Assembly: GCA_964493505.1 (NCBI GenBank)
Contig: CAZBNP010000002.1
Span: forward strand, 394,398 to 458,397
Length of the DNA: 64,000 bases
Direction of reading: 5' to 3'
Source of the DNA: Chryseosolibacter sp964493505
Lineage (GTDB): Bacteria; Bacteroidota; Bacteroidia; Cytophagales; Cyclobacteriaceae
Shown here in pieces: positions 16,384 to 23,087 of the stretch. Each line of letters opens with the position of its first letter. Positions within the stretch are counted from its first letter, which is position 1. The notes under the pieces are model-generated. The model did no database searches, was not told where the DNA came from, and saw only the letters and a list, made by a program, of their open reading frames with translations. The position numbers and the translations under genes were made by a program.

Positions 16384-17919
16384 TTAGTCTTTCGTCAAAA
16401 CGTGTTCATCTCTTTCTAATGGAAGCCTCACCGTAAAAGTAGTGCCCTCGTTGATCCGGCTCGTAAAGTCTATCGACCCGTGTAGAATCCCAACGTATTT
16501 CTTTACAATGTTGAGACCCAGCCCCGTTCCCTGAATGTTGGTCGCATTCTCGGCGCGATAAAATCGTTTAAAGATCTCACCCTGCTCCTTTTGCGGAATA
16601 CCCATGCCCTCGTCTTCAACCGACAACACAAGGTGCGGGTCATCCGCCCGACAGCTGACCCGGATTCTCGCCTCCGGTGGCGAGTATTTCACCGCATTGG
16701 ATACCAGGTTCCGGAGGATATTCATCAACATCTGACGATCTGTCGTTACCAACACGTCATTTTCGGGAACGGAGAGGATCAATTGTTGGCCGGCCTTCCG
16801 GATGGGATTCAACTCATTCATCGCCTCTTTCAGAAACTCGTGAATATCCACACCGGAATAGAATGCTTTGATTCTTCCTTCCTCCAGACTTCCGATTGAA
16901 AGAAAGTCATTCATCAATTCCGTAAGCGTGTGGATAGACCGCTTTATCCGCTCCAGATGCGTCTGCTTTTGCGATTCATACTTTTCACCCGTATAGTTCT
17001 GCAGCAGGAATACTGAAGAAAGCATGGTAGTGAGAGGAGTCCTCAGTTCGTGCGACGCCATCGTCACAAACCGCGATTTCAGATCGCCGAGCTCCTTCTC
17101 TTTCTTGTTGACCAGCTCAAGGTCACGCAAGGCGGTCTCAAGTTCCGCCGTCCGCAACCTGACTTTGAGATCGAGGTCTGCATTCAACTTTCTGATGCTT
17201 GCTACATTATCGTCAATGACTTTTTGTTGTCGCTTCCGTTCCGATATATCAACCATGAAGGCGATGTAGAAGATCTGCTCATGTTCAAGAAAGTAACTGA
17301 GGCTGATCTCGGCATCGAACTCTTCGCCATCCTTTCTTAGTGCTCGCAGTTCCCGGCCGCCTTCCTTTGCTCTCACAGCGGGGTTGTTAAAAAGAGCGGT
17401 TCGTCGTTCAACGTGGCTGTCGGCGTATCGGGAAGGGATCAACAATTCGATCTTCTTTCCGAGCAACTCATCCGGGGCGTACCCCAGCATCGCCTCCGCC
17501 GCGGAATTGATACGAACAATTTCGCCGCTGACGTTCGTGAAGATAATACCCTCGGTGGCGTTGTCGAACAGCGCCTGCAACTGACGCTTCTGAAGCTCTT
17601 CACTTTCAACAGCCTTTCGATAGCGGTTCACGAAAATAACGGCGATCCATATCGTCGCAATAGCCAGGAACCTGTTGACCGCAATAGCGACATCGGTACT
17701 GTTGGTTATCACAAAAAAACCTATGATGATCACAATCGTCGGAAGGATACCCAGCCACGTGGTATAGGGATTCCGCCAGGAAAACCAGAGTATGAAAAGA
17801 ACCAGCAACACATACCCGACGGAGATACTCACCCCGGTGTAATACTCAATCAGGTACATGGAGGCAAGCAGGACAAGCCCCCAGGAGAATGGTGTAAGAG
17901 ATAACCACAACCGCTTCAT
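16384..17919 (-). CDS. Membrane PAS-domain sensor histidine kinase (copy 2)
   Basis: A 511-residue kinase. I chose the ATG at 17919 because GGAGAC lies about 7 nt upstream and the product then begins MKRLWLSLTP straight before the first helix. Four membrane helices (about 13-28, 33-48, 56-72, 80-98) form an N-terminal integral sensor-like domain. Then come a PAS domain (about 115-230), a coiled coil, HisKA with H290 (TMASHELRTPL), N box NLVSNAVKYS, and the G1 and G2 boxes of HATPase. From PAS to the end it parallels kinase 1, so the pair arose by duplication with loss or gain of the membrane part. Two Crp/Fnr-like boxes 22 bp apart lie upstream. Confidence 0.93.
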   Translation of the reverse strand: MKRLWLSLTPFSWGLVLLASMYLIEYYTGVSISVGYVLLVLFILWFSWRNPYTTWLGILPTIVIIIGFFVITNSTDVAIAVNRFLAIATIWIAVIFVNRYRKAVESEELQKRQLQALFDNATEGIIFTNVSGEIVRINSAAEAMLGYAPDELLGKKIELLIPSRYADSHVERRTALFNNPAVRAKEGGRELRALRKDGEEFDAEISLSYFLEHEQIFYIAFMVDISERKRQQKVIDDNVASIRKLNADLDLKVRLRTAELETALRDLELVNKKEKELGDLKSRFVTMASHELRTPLTTMLSSVFLLQNYTGEKYESQKQTHLERIKRSIHTLTELMNDFLSIGSLEEGRIKAFYSGVDIHEFLKEAMNELNPIRKAGQQLILSVPENDVLVTTDRQMLMNILRNLVSNAVKYSPPEARIRVSCRADDPHLVLSVEDEGMGIPQKEQGEIFKRFYRAENATNIQGTGLGLNIVKKYVGILHGSIDFTSRINEGTTFTVRLPLERDEHVLTKD

Positions 17920-17941
17920 AATCTGTCTCCGTATTATGAAG

Positions 17942-17949
17942 TCAAGGTA
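17942..17949 (-). promoter_or_regulatory. Possible -7 element of kinase 2 operon
   Basis: The minus strand reads TACCTTGA, matching TAnnTT of the -7 consensus but not the last two bases. Its first base is 29.5 bp from the centre of the proximal palindrome at 17972-17985, the same spacing as at ric. This spacing is the main support. Confidence 0.35.
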
Positions 17950-17971
17950 GAAATGAGAAAGGTTGCCGTTT

Positions 17972-17985
17972 ATGACGGAGGTCAG
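17972..17985. promoter_or_regulatory. Proximal Crp/Fnr-like site upstream of kinase 2
   Basis: ATGAC-GGAG-GTCAG, centre 17978.5. It fits the shared 14-bp pattern and lies 53 bp upstream of the kinase start. Confidence 0.6.
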
Positions 17986-17993
17986 CGCCTGAA

Positions 17994-18007
17994 CTGACAT
18001 ACGTCAG
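17994..18007. promoter_or_regulatory. Distal Crp/Fnr-like site upstream of kinase 2
   Basis: Perfect palindrome CTGAC-ATAC-GTCAG, centre 18000.5. It is exactly 22 bp (about two helical turns) from the proximal site, so two dimers could bind on the same face of the DNA. Confidence 0.6.
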
Positions 18008-18063
18008 CCCGGTCTTAGAAAGCTGCTGGTGAACGGCATCACAGTCGCAGGATTCGCGGCTCT

Positions 18064-18312
18064 CTATTTATGTTTCTCAGTAAGCCGCTCGTCCACCGCT
18101 GCTTCTCCGGCGTTGATCCTGGAAACAATATTTCCGGTGAGTTCGTCGAAACGCTCGTCAATCCTTTTGTTCAACGCTTCTGCCAGTTTCCGGCTGCGTC
18201 GCGATATTTTCCTTTGGGAAACAGAACCTTTCTCGGGGGAGAGGATTACACCCAATGCGGCTCCCACAACCAACCCGGCAACAACGCCTAAAAATGCTTT
18301 TCCTGCTGTCAT
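18064..18312 (-). CDS. YtxH-like small membrane protein
   Basis: An 82-residue protein with an N-terminal glycine/alanine-rich helix (AFLGVVAGLVVGAALGVILSP) followed by PEKGS and a basic, amphipathic coiled-coil tail. This is the standard layout of the YtxH/gas-vesicle-GvpP-like family, often stress-induced and of unknown mechanism. It has its own Crp/Fnr-like site and a near-consensus -7 element upstream at class II spacing, so it probably belongs to the same response as ric and cco. Confidence 0.8.
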   Translation of the reverse strand: MTAGKAFLGVVAGLVVGAALGVILSPEKGSVSQRKISRRSRKLAEALNKRIDERFDELTGNIVSRINAGEAAVDERLTEKHK

Positions 18313-18333
18313 GATGTCTGAATTAAAACTTCC

Positions 18334-18341
18334 CTAACCTA
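18334..18341 (-). promoter_or_regulatory. Predicted -7 element of the YtxH-like gene
   Basis: The minus strand reads TAGGTTAG, one mismatch from TAnnTTTG. Its first base is 29.5 bp from the centre of the palindrome at 18364-18377. The predicted leader is about 15 nt. Confidence 0.5.
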
Positions 18342-18363
18342 GTTAAATGATTCCTGGTATGAA

Positions 18364-18377
18364 ATGACGATAGTCAT
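18364..18377. promoter_or_regulatory. Crp/Fnr-like binding site upstream of the YtxH-like gene
   Basis: Perfect palindrome ATGAC-GATA-GTCAT, 52 bp upstream of the start codon and 68 bp (centre to centre) from the site that serves the divergent small-RNA candidate. Confidence 0.65.
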
Positions 18378-18431
18378 GTACCGCCTGCTCGCCACCGTAC
18401 CGTTACGTTCCGATAATCATCATTAAGGATG

Positions 18432-18445
18432 ATGACTATAATCAT
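18432..18445. promoter_or_regulatory. Crp/Fnr-like binding site upstream of the small-RNA candidate
   Basis: Palindrome ATGAC-TATA-ATCAT, centre 18438.5. A consensus -7 element begins 30.5 bp downstream on the plus strand. No protein gene follows in that direction before position 18722. Confidence 0.62.
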
Positions 18446-18468
18446 ACCCGGCAGGGCGGAACAGGTAC

Positions 18469-18476
18469 TACTTTTG
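18469..18476 (+). promoter_or_regulatory. Predicted -7 element of the small-RNA candidate
   Basis: TACTTTTG, an exact match to TAnnTTTG. Transcription would start near 18483, right at the base of a 5-bp hairpin. Confidence 0.55.
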
Positions 18477-18482
18477 GATATT

Positions 18483-18580
18483 CGCGCGTCAATGCGCGTA
18501 GTAGAAGATAACGGGGTCGGTAAACAGGGCAACATCCCTGTTTTTGGTTGAGTGGCGGGAGCAATCCCGCCATTTCTTTT
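18483..18580 (+). ncRNA. Candidate Crp/Fnr-controlled small RNA, about 98 nt
   Basis: The stretch contains in order a 5' hairpin (CGCGC 18483-18487 / GCGCG 18494-18498), a linker, an 8-bp hairpin (AAACAGGG 18522-18529 / CCCTGTTT 18536-18543) with a short T-run, and an 8-bp hairpin TGGCGGGA / TCCCGCCA (18553-18560, 18565-18572) closed by a GCAA tetraloop and followed by TTTCTTTT. A consensus -7 element and a Crp/Fnr-like palindrome precede it. No plus-strand gene upstream needs these terminators. A 19-codon reading frame (18492-18551) lies inside but has only a ~9-nt leader and no ribosome-binding site. I know of no RNA family matching it. Confidence 0.5.
18553..18580 (+). terminator. Intrinsic terminator with GCAA tetraloop
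   Basis: Stem TGGCGGGA / TCCCGCCA, GNRA-type loop GCAA, then TTTCTTTT. It works in the plus direction only. It would end the small-RNA candidate. Confidence 0.75.
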
Positions 18581-18661
18581 AATCGCTTCGGAGATCACTT
18601 AAATTATTCCCAATAATATACAGATGTCCTGATTTAGGAATAATCTCAGGATTTGAGGTGT

Positions 18662-18669
18662 TAAATTTG
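18662..18669 (+). promoter_or_regulatory. Predicted -7 element upstream of small unknown gene
   Basis: TAAATTTG matches TAnnTTTG exactly. Start of transcription would be near 18676, giving a leader of about 46 nt that contains a strong AAAGGAGG ribosome-binding site. I see no clear -33 element. Confidence 0.45.
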
Positions 18670-18721
18670 CTTGGAAAAAGCATATTTTAAGGATGGCATC
18701 ATTAATGCCAAAAGGAGGACG

Positions 18722-19012
18722 ATGAAACAACGTACCGTTACGACCCAGCAATTGAAGGAGGCTCTCATAGACCGGGTGGGTTTAAAATTTCCGATAAAGG
18801 TCCTGCTCAGAGATGAAAAGGAGATTCTCTGCTACGTCCGGGGGTTTGCAGACCCGCAGCGCAACGTCCTGCTCATCTCGGAAAACGCCTATACACTTGC
18901 GATGAAAATTCTCGAAGTGAAGGACATACAAGTCGTCGAATATGGCACCGAAAACTCCGATGGAGAATGGACAGTGCTTCGTCGGGCGCGGCGTTCCGTA
19001 TCGCTGGGATGA
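18722..19012 (+). CDS. Unknown 96-residue protein with strong ribosome-binding site
   Basis: I do not recognise this protein. The ATG at 18722 is chosen because AAAGGAGG stands 4 nt upstream, a near-perfect Shine-Dalgarno sequence that is rare in this window. An ATG 51 nt earlier in the same frame has no such support. The product is soluble, with predicted alpha-beta character: an N-terminal helix (TTQQLKEALIDRVG), strands with FPIKVLLRDEKEILCYVRGF, a helix and a basic tail (RRARR). The single gene stands between the small-RNA candidate and satD, all on the plus strand. Strong translation would suit a small regulatory or RNA/protein-binding factor, but nothing in the sequence shows this. Confidence 0.65.
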   Translation: MKQRTVTTQQLKEALIDRVGLKFPIKVLLRDEKEILCYVRGFADPQRNVLLISENAYTLAMKILEVKDIQVVEYGTENSDGEWTVLRRARRSVSLG

Positions 19013-19072
19013 ATTCAATAATCGGGAAAATCGAATTGCCTTTCAGCTCCCTAAGCGACACTATGATAAAAT

Positions 19073-19176
19073 TATAGGTAATTAAGCCTATATTTTAATA
19101 TATAGGCTATATAACTTATATATGCATTTATAGGATTAATAGCCTATATTTGCATATATAGGCATTTCGGCCTATA
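19073..19176. repeat. Array of eight alternating TATAGG/CCTATA half-sites at 14-bp period
   Basis: Hexamers begin at 19073 (TATAGG), 19087 (CCTATA), 19101 (TATAGG), 19115 (CTTATA, one mismatch), 19129 (TATAGG), 19143 (CCTATA), 19157 (TATAGG) and 19171 (CCTATA). Every step is exactly 14 bp and orientation alternates, so each neighbouring pair is an inverted repeat with an 8-bp spacer. The stretch is strongly AT-rich and ends 35 bp before the satD start. It looks like an extended operator on which an HTH protein could polymerise. Confidence 0.85.
19145..19152 (+). promoter_or_regulatory. Predicted -7 promoter element of satD, inside the array
   Basis: TATATTTG matches TAnnTTTG exactly and overlaps the sixth half-site. 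The start of transcription would be near 19159, so half-sites lie both upstream and downstream of it, as expected for a repressor operator. No clear -33 element is seen. Confidence 0.5.
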
Positions 19177-19211
19177 TTTATAAAAATTACGGTAGCGTAT
19201 TATCTGTTTCG

Positions 19212-19841
19212 ATGCAAAAGAAAACCCTGACAAGCGTTATCACGGGTGATATCGTTTCATCGCGTACAGCGTCCAACGCACACTGGTTACCCGCGCTAAA
19301 CAAAGCCCTGTCGTACGAGGGGAAAAGTCCGGAGACGTGGCAGGTCTATCGCGGCGATAGCTTTCAGGTTGAAGTCAGGGACCCGGCAACGGCCCTGCTG
19401 GCCGCGATCCGCATCAAGGCAGCTGTAAAGGCTGTTGACAGAATTGATGTCAGGATGGCGATCGGCATCGGGGAAAAGAAATACGCAAGCAAGAATGTTG
19501 TGGAGTCTGACGGCGAGGCCTTTGTGCGCTCAGGTGAAAAATTTGAGTCGCTGAAAAAACTCAGGCAGACACTGGCTATTAAAAGTCCGTGGCCCGATCT
19601 TGACCGCAGCATGAATGTGTGCTTCCGCCTTGCCTGTATCCCTATGGACAGCTGGTCTCCCGGCTCAGCACAACTCGTGCTGATGCTTGTAACACAAGAG
19701 AACCTCACACAAAAAACAATTGCCGGGCAACTTGGCGTTACCCAACCTTCTGTGAGCGAGCGCCAGAACAGGTCACACTACGACGAAATCATGGACCTGG
19801 AAAAGCTCTACCGGGAAAAAATAGCAGCGCTGATACCATGA
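19212..19841 (+). CDS. SatD-family protein with C-terminal HTH
   Basis: A 209-residue protein. The N-terminal part begins with SVITGDIVSSR (8-18), typical of the SatD family, and continues with WQVYRGDSFQVEV near 50-60, a fold reminiscent of class III nucleotide cyclases but without evident catalytic aspartates. The last ~60 residues (LTQKTIAGQLGVTQPSVSERQNRS) form a sigma/LuxR-like helix-turn-helix. SatD takes its name from the acid-tolerance (sat) operon of Streptococcus mutans; the molecular role is not settled. The stop codon overlaps the DUF3307 start (ATGA). The array of half-sites directly upstream suggests the protein controls its own promoter (inference). Confidence 0.8.
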   Translation: MQKKTLTSVITGDIVSSRTASNAHWLPALNKALSYEGKSPETWQVYRGDSFQVEVRDPATALLAAIRIKAAVKAVDRIDVRMAIGIGEKKYASKNVVESDGEAFVRSGEKFESLKKLRQTLAIKSPWPDLDRSMNVCFRLACIPMDSWSPGSAQLVLMLVTQENLTQKTIAGQLGVTQPSVSERQNRSHYDEIMDLEKLYREKIAALIP

Positions 19842-20557
19842 TCCTCCTCATCAAATTACTCCTTGCGCATATAGCCGGAGACTTCCTTCTGCAACCTACA
19901 AGCTGGGTCGCCGACAAAGAATCCCGACGACACCGCTCAGCACCACTCTACCTTCACGTAATCCTTCACGGGTTCCTCTCCTGGCTTCTCGTATGGGATA
20001 CTTCCTTCTGGCTCCCGGCGCTCATCATTGTAGTCACACACTATTTCATCGATCTTGCCAAGGTGGCATTTCAAAAACCGCACACCCGTGCAACGTGGTT
20101 CGCACTCGACCAGGTTCTTCACCTACTCATACTGTGCATTATATGGTATGTATGGGAAGACCCATCCATCGATCTCACATCAGTGCCATTCGAAAAAATA
20201 CTCATTGTTACAACCGCCGCGATCATCCTCACTAACCCGACCTCCGTCGTCATCAAATTAAAGATCTCCCAATGGACACCCGGTACGCTGCAAAACGTCT
20301 CATCGTCCCTTCCCGTCGCCGGTAAATTCATCGGATACCTTGAAAGACTACTGGTTCTGCTGTTCATATTATTTAACCACTGGGAAGCGGTCGGATTCCT
20401 GCTTGCAGCCAAATCCGTTTTTCGATTTGGAAATCTCAGGGAATCGCATGATAGAAAACTCACAGAGTACGTATTAATCGGCACGTTACTCAGCTTCAGC
20501 GTCGCCCTGGCCGTTTCCCTGTTGGCGTCACACCTGCTGGCTTCATTGCCCGACTAA
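19838..20557 (+). CDS. DUF3307 integral membrane protein
   Basis: A 239-residue membrane protein beginning MILLIKLLLAHIAGDFLLQPTSWV, the signature of DUF3307 (first helix with H and the GDFLLQ motif). It also has the HYFIDLAKV motif near 67 and about six further helices. The start at 19838 overlaps the satD stop by 4 nt, so the two are translationally coupled. SatD and DUF3307 genes are recurrent neighbours in bacteria. Function is unknown. The next gene, an ABC ATPase, follows after 37 nt and might join the operon. Confidence 0.85.
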   Translation: MILLIKLLLAHIAGDFLLQPTSWVADKESRRHRSAPLYLHVILHGFLSWLLVWDTSFWLPALIIVVTHYFIDLAKVAFQKPHTRATWFALDQVLHLLILCIIWYVWEDPSIDLTSVPFEKILIVTTAAIILTNPTSVVIKLKISQWTPGTLQNVSSSLPVAGKFIGYLERLLVLLFILFNHWEAVGFLLAAKSVFRFGNLRESHDRKLTEYVLIGTLLSFSVALAVSLLASHLLASLPD

Positions 20558-20594
20558 GGAGAAAGGCGGCTTCAGATTATGATTACATTTTGCT

Positions 20595-21995
20595 ATGCAT
20601 GAGAATACCACTACAGTCGAGATAAGCAATGTAACGGTCGCAAGCCTGGGTCGCACATTATTCAGAGACTTCAACTTGACGCTGCACAAAGGCGAGCACT
20701 GGGTAGTCCAGGGGAGGAACGGATCCGGAAAGACATTCCTGCTTCAACTGATCGCGGGCGCGCATACACCCCTGCACGGAACGGTAACTCACTCCTTCAT
20801 AAACGGCCACAATTGGGATTCACGCTATCGGCAACGCCAGGAACAGATCCATTTCATCCCCACTCACTGGATCCAGTCGGCACTCGGCGGTTTCAGTGAC
20901 CTGTTCTATCAGCAACGATATTACGCAATTGAAGAAACCGAACTACCAAAGGTCTCCGATATTTTCGGCGACGACCTGGGCGCCCTTGAGGATCTGTCGT
21001 TCTCGAATAATTTCGACATCCGCCGTCTCTTCGACCTTCACATCACACGACTTTCCAACGGGCAGCTGAAGAAAGTGATTATCCTGCGCCAACTCGCCAG
21101 GAACATACCGAAATTGTTGATACTGGATTATCCTTTCGACGGACTGGATGCGGAAAGCCGCGACGACCTTTGCTTGTTTATCGACGAGATCGCCACCCGG
21201 TATGACATCCAGGTCATCCTTACCGACCACGGCGACTCGCTTCCGACGGTGATCAACCGGCGACTCACCCTCGACCACTTTGCCATCAGGAAGCAGGAAC
21301 ATGTCAAAATCACCAGGACGCCATCGCTCCCGCGTCCGGTGTCACACCGCCCGGCAACGACAAACGGACGCGCTGTGGTGGAGATGCAGGATCTCACTAT
21401 CTCGTACAGTGGAAAGGAAATCATTTCAGGGCTCTCCTGGCGGGTAAACCAAGGCGAACGATGGGCGCTTACCGGGAAGAACGGCTCGGGAAAAACCACA
21501 CTCTTCAGCCTCATTTTTGCCGACCACCCCATGGCGTACAGTCAGAAGGTTTTTCTCTTTGGAAAACGGCGCGGTTCCGGCGAATCGATCTGGGATATCA
21601 AGAACAGAATCAACTATCTCGGACCGGAACAAACTCACTTTCTCGACCACCAGACAAGGTCGCTGTCCGCCCGCGCGTATATTTCCCGACACGCTGACCT
21701 GCAACCGGAACGTCTGGCAGAACTTATCGGCTCATTCGATGCGGAAGAATACCTCGACCTGCCGTTGCACTCGCTGTCATCCGGTCAACTTCAAATGGTG
21801 TTGTTGATGGACATGTTTCTGCACGACAAAGAGTTACTCCTCCTCGACGAGCCCTTCCAGTTTCTAGACCCTGGCAATCACAGCAAGGTGACGAAATACC
21901 TTAACCAGTTTCTTCATGAGGATATTACGTTGATCCTGATTACTCACGACGAGCGCGATGTAACACAGTGGACACAGCTGAGAAAAGTCCTCTGA
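20595..21995 (+). CDS. Twin-domain ABC ATPase, ModF/PhrA-like
   Basis: A 466-residue soluble protein with two ATP-binding cassettes and no membrane part. NBD1 has Walker A GRNGSGKT (40-47) and signature LSNGQ, but Walker B reads LLILDYPFDGLD, with tyrosine where the catalytic glutamate should be. NBD2 has GKNGSGKT near 294-301, signature LSSGQ and a normal LLLLDEPFQFLD. So one ATP site may be degenerate. This two-cassette layout is that of ModF (PhrA), a molybdate-linked protein of unclear role. No molybdate transporter genes are near. It lies 37 nt after the DUF3307 gene, with which it may be co-transcribed, and converges on the sialidase gene. Confidence 0.82.
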   Translation: MHENTTTVEISNVTVASLGRTLFRDFNLTLHKGEHWVVQGRNGSGKTFLLQLIAGAHTPLHGTVTHSFINGHNWDSRYRQRQEQIHFIPTHWIQSALGGFSDLFYQQRYYAIEETELPKVSDIFGDDLGALEDLSFSNNFDIRRLFDLHITRLSNGQLKKVIILRQLARNIPKLLILDYPFDGLDAESRDDLCLFIDEIATRYDIQVILTDHGDSLPTVINRRLTLDHFAIRKQEHVKITRTPSLPRPVSHRPATTNGRAVVEMQDLTISYSGKEIISGLSWRVNQGERWALTGKNGSGKTTLFSLIFADHPMAYSQKVFLFGKRRGSGESIWDIKNRINYLGPEQTHFLDHQTRSLSARAYISRHADLQPERLAELIGSFDAEEYLDLPLHSLSSGQLQMVLLMDMFLHDKELLLLDEPFQFLDPGNHSKVTKYLNQFLHEDITLILITHDERDVTQWTQLRKVL

Positions 21996-22007
21996 TAAGG
22001 AGCCGTC

Positions 22008-23087
22008 TCACTCGATTTTTCCCATCCAGAAAGCGATACGCTCCCTTTGCCAGGTGTAGGTGACCGCAACTGAATCATCCCAGGAAATAACAGACGGGTA
22101 GGAAAACTCATCATCTTCATGCCCCCGGTCCAGTTCGATAACAGGACCCCAGGTGTGGCCATTGTCGCGGGACACGGCGAGTGATATCGGACTCCGCGAA
22201 CCCCAGTTCCGGTTGTCGGGATTAAAGATAAGAACCAGTGTATTATCGGCCAGTCTGGTCACATCGATACCACTGTTTGGATTTGGCATATCTGTTTTAT
22301 AAACCCGCGACCACGTCTTGCCGTAATCTTCCGAATCGCTACGACAGATCACACCCGCCGAGCTTCTGAGCAACATGTGTACTTTGCCTGGCTCCGATTC
22401 CCAGAGGGCAGGCTGTATGACTCCTTCGCCAAACGCGGAGTCGCGATCGAGTTTCACAAATTCCATCTCAGTCCATGTCTTGCCGCCATCTTCGCTGCGA
22501 TCCACAAAAGCGTTCCAGACCTTCTTGAGTTCATTAGACGCCGGTGCAAGCCAGGAGCCATCCGACAGCATGATGGGTTTGTTTCTCACCGGTCCTCTTC
22601 CTCCCTTATCGCCCTCTACGAGCTCTTTCGCCGAAGACCATGATTCGCCCTTATCATAAGAAACCTGATACCATGTTTCCCAGAAATCAATGGTCTTTCC
22701 TACTTTAAAAAACAGGGTAATCGCTCCTGAAGGGTCTGAAAACAATACAGGATTCCAGTGCGCGTCTTCGCGGATCTTGGCAACCTCGCGCGGTGCAGAC
22801 CAGTTTCCGGGCGTGCCCTTCGACAACCAGATACCGACATCATCGTGCCTTTCATGGGTACCGCCGAACCACGCGACCAGAAATTGGCCGTCATCGGTTC
22901 GCAACACCGTCGACGCATGACACTGCGCAAACGGACGATCATCGCCAAAGACATAATCTCTTTTGATCTCGGTGACATTAGCTGTCGGCATACTGTCGTC
23001 TTCCTGCGTTTTCTCCTGTTTCGGGCCGCACGCCGAAAAAAGTACCAGCGTTATCAGGAGAAAGTTTTCCAAAGTGAAGTGTCTCAT
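22008..23087 (-). CDS. Sialidase-like (BNR/Asp-box) lipoprotein
   Basis: The 359-residue product has a lipoprotein signal ending LFSAC (C20) and then a six-bladed propeller with Asp-box motifs SYDKGESW, SEDGGKTW, SEDYGKTW and SRDNGHTW. These are typical of exo-alpha-sialidases and related sugar-binding or hydrolase proteins. Many Bacteroidota proteins of this kind have unproven substrate range, so I call the fold and not the activity. It is the last gene of a minus-strand set with a TIM-barrel isomerase (154-nt gap) and a Gfo/Idh protein. Confidence 0.85.
   Translation of the reverse strand: MRHFTLENFLLITLVLFSACGPKQEKTQEDDSMPTANVTEIKRDYVFGDDRPFAQCHASTVLRTDDGQFLVAWFGGTHERHDDVGIWLSKGTPGNWSAPREVAKIREDAHWNPVLFSDPSGAITLFFKVGKTIDFWETWYQVSYDKGESWSSAKELVEGDKGGRGPVRNKPIMLSDGSWLAPASNELKKVWNAFVDRSEDGGKTWTEMEFVKLDRDSAFGEGVIQPALWESEPGKVHMLLRSSAGVICRSDSEDYGKTWSRVYKTDMPNPNSGIDVTRLADNTLVLIFNPDNRNWGSRSPISLAVSRDNGHTWGPVIELDRGHEDDEFSYPSVISWDDSVAVTYTWQRERIAFWMGKIE

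Noticed and set aside
18374..18598. 74-codon minus-strand frame across the small-RNA candidate
   Set aside because: It overlaps three hairpins and a palindromic site, has no ribosome-binding site and encodes no recognisable protein.
19073..19176. CRISPR-like or phage attachment repeat array
   Set aside because: The units are 6-bp half-sites at 14-bp steps with alternating orientation, without spacers or cas genes; an operator explains it better.
22008..23087. Firm assignment as neuraminidase
   Set aside because: Asp-box propellers also occur in non-sialidase proteins, and I could not identify the full arginine triad, tyrosine and glutamate set with certainty.
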